Below are positions 46,847 to 58,100 of a stretch of 64,000 nt of DNA, piece by piece. The position numbers and the translations under genes are program-made. The stretch spans positions 57,901,189 through 57,965,188 of the forward strand of contig CM075938.1 of the NCBI GenBank assembly GCA_038030265.1, read 5' to 3'. This DNA comes from Corythucha ciliata (taxonomy: Eukaryota; Arthropoda; Insecta; Hemiptera; Tingidae). Numbering within the stretch: the stretch's first letter is position 1; every line of letters starts with the position of its first letter. Under the pieces are notes generated by a model. It did no database searches, had not been told where the DNA came from, and saw nothing but the letters and a program-made list of their open reading frames with translations.

Positions 46847-48275
46847 ATGTCGGACTCTCGATTTCGCACGAAACCGGAATACTCCAGGAAGTAAATAATG
46901 CATAAAATATACATATAAAGTTACTCAAATTTCTTCGAATTTTGTATATTGAGGTTTGTTATTTTGCAGCTGGGCGGAGGTTGCGTCCGACTATGAGATC
47001 GTCGAAACCAATTATGGAAAAGGCAACGTTAAACTTTTACACGTTGCCAGGCACGGTAAAGTGCACGATATCGTTGAAGTTGAAGTGTCGACGAAACTCG
47101 TACTCGACTCACAGGTGGACTATACGATGGGCGACAATCGTGACATAATAGCGACAGATACTCAAAAGAATTTGGTTTTTGTATTGGCGAAAAAATACGG
47201 GGTGAGTACCCATTTTCTGAAAAGAGTCCTTCCATGCCCCCTCCGCCCGTCTCACCAACCATGCAGGAGGCACCTAGTTAAGGTCAACAGGTTTCTATTT
47301 TGGTTTGAGCATTGCCCCCTGCTCCTCCTCGCATCATCATCAATTTAAGAAACGTCGTAATGTTAACCTTTGTTTGTTAGATTAAAACGCCAGAAGAATT
47401 TGCGCTTCAAATGTGCGATTTCTTCCTTGAAAAATACCCGCAAGTCGTAAAAGCTACTGTCACGGTGCACAAATACCCTTGGAAAAGGATGCCAGTGCAA
47501 GGACAGGAACACAATCACGCCTTCATTATGATGCCTGTTGCAGAACGACATTCCACCGTCACTCGGAGCCGACGGGGTAAAATACTAGTTTTTACAAAAT
47601 CTTTCATTATTATTACTTCACAAGAAAAAAAGTTGAACGTTCTCATTCAAATAACAGGTGAACCTGTGATAGAGAGCGGCCTAAGTGGGCTCAGAGTTCT
47701 TAAAACGACTCAATCCGCATTCGTCGACTTTGTACAAGATGAATTTCGCACTCTCCCCGACGCCCCCGATAGAATTTGCAGCACGATGGTGACAGCGTCA
47801 TGGGTCTACTCAACTTCGCACGGCCTCGATTTTGACAAGGCCTGGTAAATATCCGCCCGTCGAGGAGGAAGAGTAGAGGGGGTTCATACGGTGTTTTTTT
47901 TTATTTATTTAAAAGGGACGCCGTACAACAATGTATTCTGGAGAAATTCGCCGGCTGCCCAGAAAACGGCATCTACTCCCCGTCGGTGCAAAATACGTTG
48001 TACGAAGCGGAAAAAATCGCCATGGAAAGAATTCCACAGGTAAACTTACACAAAAAAAATCCCTCTTTTTCCTGAATTCTAGATTTTAAATTATTTTCTA
48101 GATTAAATCAATGGAAATGACGCTTCCGAATAAACACTACATCGACGTGGATTTGACTAAATTTCCCTCGGACTATGTCGGGCCAGCTCCCAACAAGTCT
48201 GTTTTTCTTCCGCTCGACAAACCCCAAGGAGTCATTTATGGTAAATTAGCGAGAAAACCAAAGTCAAAACTTTGA
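46847..48275 (+). CDS. UOX: Urate oxidase (uricase), 6 exons, peroxisomal
   Basis: Exons: 46847-46890, 46970-47201, 47381-47576, 47658-47844, 47916-48039 and 48102-48275 (957 nt, 318 aa). Uricase oxidises urate to 5-hydroxyisourate with release of H2O2 in peroxisomes, the first step toward allantoin. Evidence: NYGKGNVKLLHVARHGKVHD, YTMGDNRDIIATDTQKN with the catalytic Thr, TVHKYPWKRM, the uricase signature LRVLKTTQSAFVDFVQDEF, the catalytic His in NKHYIDVDL, and a C-terminal SKL that is a canonical PTS1 signal. The first exon encodes only 14 codons plus two bases. Introns are 61-179 bp. All expected residues are present, so the enzyme should be active. Confidence 0.95.
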
Positions 48276-49109
48276 GTACTTCATCCTTTCATTGTGGGAC
48301 GTCTTTTGGATCAACCTGACAAATTGAAGGGCGAAAAATGGTCGAGAACCGCCTTTTTACAGTTTCTATTGCGCCAGGACGATTCGAGAGGCGATTGCCT
48401 TTCATCTTCTGGTTTGTTCTCTTTTTTTTTTTTTTTTTAAGAAAAAAAAACTCGGCCTTGGTTATTTTTCCATTTTTTCTAGAATGAATTTTGAACTTGT
48501 CAAAAAAACTTTAAAAACACCTACTGCATTAATATACTGATGTTATCCCTACCTCCTCGTTTGACGGTACTTAATCTCCTTTATTGTAACAGTCGAATTT
48601 CCGGGACACCGGAGAAGCGTATTATTTTTGACCCCGCGAGCTATAGAAATGACGGTATTCGATCAATTTATCTCTCTGAAACTGGTGATGGTATTCTATC
48701 CGGAGGTCATGGAAACTGACCTTGATGTTTCCAATAAATTCACGATTGTCGATGAATGTATTTCAGTTCAGTGTTTCGAGGCCATTACCACTGATGGCGA
48801 GTAATATTGTACCGAGCCGGGAGGCTCGAAAACGACCTAATTACGCTGTTTCGTCTTTCGGGCGGACTCTTAAATATAGTCACTGGCTCAGATGTTATGC
48901 TAAGCGTTAAGAAGTGACCGTCGGATTTAAGCCCAGTCAGGCCCAGCTCCGTCATATTGCGGTGGCAAGCTAATGTGTCTTATGTAAATTGCCATCTTCT
49001 CGTCTTCACAGGGAAAAATTGTAGATGGGCACCCCACTATTTTATATTTAAATTGACAATTTATTGACTAATATTTCAGTGAAATGCACATTCTAGGTTG
49101 TACTCGTTG
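48276..49109. other. short gap between convergent uricase and homocysteine methyltransferase genes
   Basis: AT-rich 3' flank with a poly-T/poly-A pair near 48423-48450. No coding exon. Confidence 0.55.
49060..49065 (-). promoter_or_regulatory. candidate polyadenylation signal for the methyltransferase gene
   Basis: AATAAA on the minus strand, 44 nt beyond the stop codon. Confidence 0.6.
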
Positions 49110-52100
49110 CTACGACTTGAGCAAGTCGAGTTTAGTAGCTCTTTTGATTTCCCATTCTTTCTTTGCTTTTCCTATTTCAGCTATATCTTTAGCTGAATTT
49201 CTACAACAACCTCCAACATACAGTATGTCCATGTCCAACCACTCGCCGACGTATTCATGCACTTTTTTTATGCTTGTCCCAGCTGTCCATCTAGAACAAT
49301 TAATATTGAAAGCTTCGCTGAAAAGTGATGAATTCGCTTTGTATTACCGGCTCCACTTACACTTTAGCGTTTGTATCGTAGACCTCGCCACTGTTCGGGT
49401 AAGCAACGAACGGAATTTCTGTGCTGACCTTCTTTAAGTGAGCAAACAGTGGAGCCACGTAAGACGGATTCAAGCAGTTAACCCCTACGGCCAAAAGCTG
49501 GCCGTGGCTACGCCTATAACATTCAGCCGCTCCTTCGGCGAAATCGTCTCCGTTGGAAATTTCCTTGGAATTCTATTTTAATTTTGACACGTCAGTGACG
49601 ACAGAGTAAATCCCCCTAACCCCCCCCCCCTCATCACGATTTTATTACTCGAGCTGAAAACGAGAGCCAAGCCTTTGTGTTTGGAAATTCTCGCAAAAGG
49701 TCTACGAGAGCCGTTCCCTCGGAAACGCAAGGAATCGTTTCAAAGCAAAGTAGATCAACGCCGGCGTTCACCAGAGTTTGAACTCGGGGACGGTGTCGTT
49801 CCAGGAATTCTTCTCGGGTCACTTTGTCGGCATAGTCGCCCGTATACTCGGAGCCGTCACCATGACAAGCTCCCAGGGGTCCGACGGAGCCTCCAATTTT
49901 AACTTCTACAAAGAACGAATGCATTGTATCTAAATACTTACAGTCATAAAAAGCTGTAGGATTTACCTGGACGATTTTCCAGCGTTTTAGCTGTCCGACA
50001 CATTTCTACTGAGTCGTAAATAGGATTTAAAGCTTCCTCAGGCTTCAGACCCGCGTGTTTCACAAAGCCCTCTGGGCAAGCTTGATAGGTGTTCGTCCTT
50101 ATTACCTCACATTCAGCTTTGAACATCAGAAAATAATAAAGTAGGTATCCCGTTTTACCGGGATGATAATCATTGGATTAAAATGTTGGGTCATTTCACA
50201 CACCTCATTAAATTGTTTGGAGTGGCCCCGAAACCGACAACTCTCCACAGAAAGGGTAATTTTTGGCTTATGTTAATTAATCCGTCAATAATTAGGATAA
50301 TTACCCCCCTCCTTTTCCTCCTATGAGAAACCGAAGTTTGACGATCTCAGGGGGGCTGTTTCTGCCCTCCAGACTAATCTGGTTCTCTTCGCTCCAAAAA
50401 AAAAAAAAATAAATGAAATAACAGTTGATAACGCAGGTAAAAATAATTTGTTCAAACCCGTCGATCATTTGTGCACTGCGGGTTTAGTTTCCAGGGAGGG
50501 GTGATTCTGTAACTTTTAGTGTCAATTCATGACATACTGGGCGTTTTACCCGCCGACGTCTTCCAACACTGTAAAGTCTATGGTAGTGACATATTTATTA
50601 CGATGGCTTCCCGTCAGGGGTTTTCGAGTAGTAATTATAAAACGGAAAACCCGACGACGGCGGGTACACACTACACGAATTTGCTATTGGAACTCATGTG
50701 ATTTCATTCATTTTATTGTACTAGTCAATGAAATCGGTTGGTTTTTCGATAGGAAATCCGATACCTCAAAGTTACAGAATCACCCCCCAGTATTAGTAGA
50801 ATTGTGTCGAACTAGCTCAAGTCAAAACCTTTTTGGGCAGTAATCCCCAGCCCTTGGTCTTGGGGTGGACAAAACATGTGAGAGGCACCATAGACCCCAG
50901 CATGAGGTTTGGTAGTTCGTCTGTTCAGATTATAGGCGCTTTATATCGTCAAATTGTTCCCAGGAAACTGAATTTTCATAAAAAGGGCCAGAATCCGTCG
51001 AAAACTAACATTTCCAATGAAAACTATCGTTGTAGCCTTCTATATTTTGGATTTTCGGTCCAAAAACTGATGTTTTCCCCAGAAATATTGACACTTGTAG
51101 AAAGGGCTTAGCCATCTAATACAAGGTGTCCGACTTTTTATCGTCTTATACGAAAAAACCCTCGTAACGGTTAGACTTTATTTGGGTTGGAAAGGCAATT
51201 TGAGAGGGCTGAGAAGCGTAATAGCCGTGAATTATTCGGTATTAACGCCATTACGGTCCCCCAGCTATCAAAAAATGCATGATCGGTGTCGGATCGGAAG
51301 CGTGCATGATAGGTGTGACCTGGCCTTTTTGGGAACGAATCGTTAGTATTGAGGTGAAATTTTCAGTTTTGTGTAGAAATCGTCAGACTTTTTAAGACAG
51401 AGTCTTAAGTTTCGGCGCTAGAAGCGAGATGTCATAAGTTTTGAAGAAAACGTCAGTGAAATTGTCAGTTTTGGAGTAAAATTTCCTCAGTTTTGGGGTA
51501 GTGCCGTCAGTTTTAGAGTGAAATTGTTAGATAAGGGGCATAACATGAGTTTTTTTTTTGTTGATGAAATCGTTAGATTTGGGGTTAAAACCGGCAGTGT
51601 TTAGGTAATATGGCCAGTTTTTGTAGTGAAATCTTAAAAAGAATAGATGGATATACTGAATAAATCTGTCGCCGGTATTTTAATTAATAAATTAATTAGA
51701 CTGATATTATCCGGACGACGATGGAAGGGCATAGCCCAACACGATTCGAGTTTCGAGAAAAAATGGCTCCCCGGCGGGATTTGAACCCGCAACCTCTGGA
51801 TTACCAGTCCAGCACGCTGCCATTTGCGCCACGGAGACGCCTATGGGAGTCGTACTCCGAGGGATAAGCTAAGCCGAACCCCACCCAGGTCCATTGTTTC
51901 TCGAAACTCGAATCGTGTTGGGCTATGCTCCAAGCAGTCAGCTTTCGAATGACGTATCCCAAAACCAGCTTCTGGCTTATTTTGGCCACCAAAATCAGCT
52001 TTCTTTTTTTAAAAAAAAAAACTACCCTCTGAGTCAAATACCAGAAGGACCCAATGCCAGTTAATTAAAAACCACTCGTTAATCTCATAAGCTATGCCTC

Positions 52101-55100
52101 ACAGCCATCCTGCAGCAATCTTGTATTCTTACTTCTTAGTGTGTGGGATCTTCTTCAATAAAGTCCACGCTGTGGACAGTGCGTTCATTGTTTCCCAAAC
52201 GTAGGGATCCGGAGGCGGAAAGATCAGGTATCATGACTATGCATGAGCGGCACTCTTTTGTTCTTATTGCGAGAGATCTTCATCAAACAAGCCCACGATC
52301 TGGACAGTGTTCATGGACCAGTCAGATCATGTTTCCTCATGCTGACCCCAAAATGAGTCCTTGAGATAATTATTCCACTATGAGCTGGACGCTGTACATT
52401 ATCCACCCATTATTTCTGCTGACGGCTTACAATGTGAGGGGCATCTTCAATAAGTCGATTCAAATCGAAAAACACGTAGAGGATAAATTGGTGGGATAGG
52501 TATCCAATTTTCAATTATCCCTATATCCAGGTTTTAGCTATAGGCATATTATCCAGACCTAGGGTCAACTTCTGGATGCTAGAGGGAGACTCTGCTTCGT
52601 CAAGTGTATGGGAATTGAAAAGTCCTCAAAAAAGATAGTCGGCATCCATTTCACCTGAAAGAAGTCCAGCAGCTGCTACTCAATGCGGTGGCCAATGGGT
52701 GGGTGTCCTGATGCCCATAACTGCCCCCTCACATGGGATGATTCCCATAACGGAAGAAGCATCGTGGAATGGATGAACGAAAATTTTGAAGACCGGTGGA
52801 TTGGGCGTCACGGTCTCGTCATGTGGCCAGCGAGGAACCCTGGCCTAACGCTAACAGCTTTCTACGTTTGGGCAACTCTAAAATCCACGCTGTACAGGGT
52901 TGGTACAACTGACCAGTACAACCTCGTCCAAAGAATTCAAGAGTGATGCCAAAATTGAGTGTCAATATTTTTAAAAGAAAGGTGATTTCGACGGCAAAAA
53001 TAAGCCAGAAGCTGGTTTTGTGATACGTCATTCGAAAGCTGACAGCTTGGAGATGTTTTTACAGTACAGGTGCGTCACCTGCGATTTCTTCTCACTAGTG
53101 AAAATCAAGAGAATAAATTAGCAAAAAAAACTTTTGACGCCTACAATGATGGGCGTGCCCAGGTAAATCCAAAACGAATCGCATTGCATCTAATGGTAAA
53201 TTTTGTGCAGAATCCGAATCAGTCATTCAATTTCTAAACGCACCACATAGAACCCGAGAAAACGTAGTTTTCTCATGAAAACTGATTTTCTTAATAAAAA
53301 GTGTTCAAAAAATCATATCTCGGTAACGGCTGGAGATTTTTAAAAAGTGAAAGGGAAAATTTTTCAGCTCTTGGCATGTACTTTCGCCGTGTGCAATATA
53401 GTCAACGCCACCGGTGAACACCCTGTATAGAACGTTCAAGTTGGCGTTGTGGGACGCTGCACAGAACGCAGGACGCAACGCAGAGTTGAACCAATATCAA
53501 CTTTTCGCGTCAACTTTCAAATAACTCCGCTCGCCATTTCCTTCTAGATTTTCTTTTAAAAAGTTTATTTATCAAAAAGTGTATTATTTTAAAATGAAAA
53601 AGTGGTCTACTGTTCGGTGGTAGATGAAGCTAGTAGGTGCGATGAAGTGAGGGAGCTTATTGCCCTGGTAAAAACAAATCCCGGGCTGTACTCCAAGAGG
53701 GCATCGCAACACAAAAACACGAAGGACAAAGAAAGTCGGTAGTATCACCACTAAGTGACAGACCGCAGAAGAGGTCAAGAAAATATTTGGAGGACGAAGG
53801 GACGACGCGTTGGGGCTCTGCCTTCGAATCATTCAACTATGGCCTTGGGAAGAGTGCCTGAGATATATAAAATTAGAGTCATTGGTGCTTGAAGAACTAG
53901 CAGTGATGATTTCCCCATAAACATAAATTAAAAACCTTTTTTTTATTACGTCATACTAGTCTTGTAAGAAACAATTTACCTACAAGTTTGAAGAATGTAG
54001 AAGTTTGAAGAATTCACTCAAAATACAGGGTGTATGTCGGCATTTGGATGATTTTGTACTGTTCATTACACGGCTAATAGTGTGGGATAGTGGTTGGGAA
54101 GGTCCTATGTCTACAAGATCATAGCACCCCCACAACTTGGTGTGTACTATAGAACTATACGTATACCAATTACGAAAACATGCAGTTCCTGATAGTAAGT
54201 ACCTTTATAGCAGTGGAAAAAACCTCAAACCTAGACCCTGCCTTCTAAATTTAAATGCGATTGGCTGAACGCAACCGCGGACGCGAGAGTTGGCTGAAAT
54301 TCGCGTTGCTTCCTGCGTTCTGCGTTGCGTCCTTGCGTCTTATGTAGACGGGGCTTAACGATTTCATACTAGAAACTCATTTCATACTAGGTAAATATAC
54401 AACCGAGTGAGCCCATCCGGCATTTTTGGGTAGATAAAGTTGATTTTTAGTGGGTAGGAGGGGTGCATGGAATTGGAAGTACTATGGAGTGCCCCACGAG
54501 GCTTTATTAAATTTATGATAATTTTACCTACCCCCATATATGGCCGTGAGCTCACCTGATAGTACAGGTTCTCAACCTAAACTGACGATTTCACCCCATA
54601 GCTGGTGGTCATTCCACCCAAAAAGTGATTATTTAACCCCAAAAATGGATATTTTACACAAAAACTCCTGATGTTTTCCCCCAAAAATAGTATTTTACGC
54701 GAAAACTAACGACACTGTCTTAAAAACTCTGACGAAATTTTGAAATGCGACGTAAAACCACAATTTTTTATATATTTTTTTGTGAAATCGGCAGTTTCGT
54801 AGTGAAAAGTTCAGTTTCCTGGTAAGTAATTAATTGTCCATAATTAATTAATTATGGACAATTAATTAATTGTCCATAATTAATGTCAATTATTATTATA
54901 TCTTGTCCCTAACGCCACCTCCAGGGGGTTTCGGTCACTGTATCCTGACTGTACTTGACAAACAGCAAGCAGTCCCTCAGCTTGGCAAACGAAGAGCTCG
55001 GTGGAACTTGAAGAAAGCAGACTGGAAAACTTTTGCAGTCGAGGCAGACGCACTGGTCACCTACAGCCTAGTGTCTGAAAAAGTGGGAGAATCCCTGCAA

Positions 55101-58100
55101 AAGATCACCGATGCCATAAAGAAAGCTGCTCTGCGGGCTATCCCAAGAGGACAGGTCAAGAAATACTAGCCATTTTGGAGCCCTCGCCTGCAAGAACTAA
55201 TGCTAGATAGAGTCAGGACTGCAGAAACTTACAAACTATCTAAAAGTCGTGATGATCTCATAAGCCTGAAGCATAAAGTTGCTCTCTTCAAGAAAGAGAT
55301 TATTGAGGCAAAACGGACGACTTACAGAAACTTCCTGAAGGCACTCGACTTCCGCAGGGATGGAGTTAAAGCGCACCACTTCATTTCCCAAATTAACAAT
55401 GACAATCTCCCGCAAAAAAATCCCATCAACAAGGGGACAACCCAAGTGACTGATGACCGCAATATTGCCAGCCTTTTCTGCAAGCACTATGCTGCTGTAA
55501 GTAACTTCCGACCGAGGAATAAGTGTGACAAACGTGCCCCAAAGATACACACCTGTCAGAGGGAGGGAGACCATGAAATCCTGAACACAGACTTCTCTGA
55601 GGGTGAACTTGATGCAGCCCTTCGCAACACCGAGAAAGGAAAGAGTGCCGGTCCGCATGAGGTGCTGCCAGAATTCCTTATAAACCTGGGACAGGTTGCC
55701 AGAAGGACCATCTTGAGATTCCTTAATCTGGTCTGGCATCAGCAGTTCCCAGATGAATGGAGGAAGGCAGAGATAGTGCCCATTCTCAAGAAAGGGAAGC
55801 CAGCTGAAAACCCCAGCAGTTATCGTCCCATTGCTCTTACAAGCATTTTTTCGAAGCTGTTTGAAAGACTGCTGCTTGGTAGGCTCGAACACTTCTTCGA
55901 AAAGAACAGTCTTCTGGCACCTGAGCAGGCAGGTTTTAGGAGGCACCGTGGCACTATGGAACAAGTAGTCCGTCTGACGCAAGAAATAAAGGATGGCTTC
56001 CATCATAAGCAGAGTACTCTTGCTGTCTTCGTCGACTTCAAGACTGCGTTCGATCGGGTGTACAGAAGATTGCTGGTCCAGAAGCTGCGTGGCCTGCGAT
56101 TCATAAGAGTCAGATACCATGATGAGAGATCGTCTTTCCGCGCCACACGGCATGGAGTTCTACAGGGAGCAGTTCTGAGCCCAATCCTCTTCAGCATCAT
56201 GATAAATGACATAATCACCACCCTCACTAGGACTTGTGGCATAAATGCACTTTTATACGCCGACGATCTGGTTATCTGGGCAACATCAAGCAGCATACCA
56301 GCCCTAGAGACTGTCATGAACACAGATCTTGAAAGGCTGGCGGAATGGGCATCCATGAATGAGATGGAAGTGAACACCCTCAAAACAGAGTTCCAGCTGT
56401 TTACCCTCTCGACTAGGCGTCACTCAGTGTCCCTGGAACTTGACAATAGGCCTTGGGATTAAACTCGACTCAAGACTTTCATGGTCTGCCCAAGTGGACA
56501 GTATGGCTGAAAAGGGCTCAAGGAGGTCGGGACTTCTGAAGCGACTGGCCAGCTCAACTTGGGGTGCTACGCAGGATGTCCTCACTTTAGCGTACAAGAG
56601 CTATGTGCGACCAGCAATGGAATATGGTAACGAGCTGCTGGTGACCTCGTCGGATTCAGCGGTTCGCAAACTCGAGGTTGCCCAAAATAATGCCCTAAGA
56701 GTTGTGATTGGAGCTGCCAAATCAACACCTATCGTGGCACTCGAGCTGCAAACTGCTGTAGAGCCCCAGAAGTTCAGGAGGGATGCCGCAGCGCTTGCCC
56801 TGTCGGAGAGGCTTCAAAGGAATGGAGTTGAGTACCGGTCCACATACACGCCAGCAACTGCCCGTCTAACAACTCAGGGCACGTTCCTTTCAAAGATACA
56901 GGACCTCAGGGAGACTTACAACCTGACCCTTGGAAACCCTGAACCATTCCCTTCTCTGGCCGAAGCGATCCCTTCCACTGGTTACACCTCACTGCTCACC
57001 AAAACAACCACCCCTCCCTGTGAGCTGAGAGCAGCAGCTCTTGAAACACTGGAGATTCGATTTCCGGAACCTGATTGGCTCAGGGTCTACACCGATGGCT
57101 CGGCTGAGGGTGCAACCAGGAATGGCGGCGCTGGTGTCTTCTCTGAGGCTGGGACGATTTCTGCTCCTGTTGGACGCCTTGCTGGAAGTTTTGATGGTGA
57201 GATAAGAGCAGCGGTTCTGGCCCTTGAATTAATAAGGAATTTGGGTCGACCACAAGCAGTCATACTCATTGACTCACAGGCAGCTATCATGGCCCTCAGC
57301 TCAAACTCACCTTCCGACTCCCTCGATGTAGTCAAGGCCCGGAAATACATTGAAGAACTGCTGGGAAGTGGACTCGACATTGCTTTGCAATGGATTCCTT
57401 CCCACTGTGGCATCTTGGGAAATGAACGGGCTGACTCCCTGGCCAAGGAAGGATCCCAGATGGATATGCCTGAATCTTCAATCGGATACCAAACTGCGAA
57501 GAGATGTATCAGGGAGAGCATCGAGGTGAAGGTGAAGGAGGCCCACCAAAGAGCTGCAGAGGGTAGAAGATGGGCCGCTTTGCTCCAACCCACAAATCGT
57601 GTGCCAGCGCAGTTACCCAGAAAAGAGTCTGTGGCGGGCTTCCGCCATATCACTGGCCACGATTACTTGAATGCCCATCTCTGCAAGATACGGGTGAAGG
57701 ACAACCCGGGTTGCTCCCTATGACATTCGACGACTGAGATGAACACGGACCACCTGTTTGACTGTCCTCAACTCGAGGACATTAGGACACAGTTCCAATC
57801 TGACGACACCAACTGGTCGAAGATCTCAAAGTTATATTGGGCTGCAAGAGGTCGGATGGCGGAACAGCCAATGACCTGACGCCGTAGGGAAAAAAAAGGT
57901 AATTAATTCAAGGTAGAAACATGGATTTTGGGTTAAAAAAACTTCTGTTTTGTGATAGAACCACCAGTTCTGAGGTAAAATTTTCATTTTTAGACAAAAT
58001 CTGGCAAAAGTTTAAGGGCAAAACCGCTATTACTGTAGTGAAATCTTCAGTTTTGATATAATACGTCTACACGTCAGCTTTGGCATGGACTGTTCAGTAT

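Noticed and set aside
55236..56153. 305-codon open frame on the minus strand
   Set aside because: It is the antisense shadow of the LINE reverse transcriptase and has no family resemblance.
57087..57653. 188-codon open frame on the minus strand
   Set aside because: Antisense to the RNase H domain of the LINE; composition is a by-product of that coding strand.
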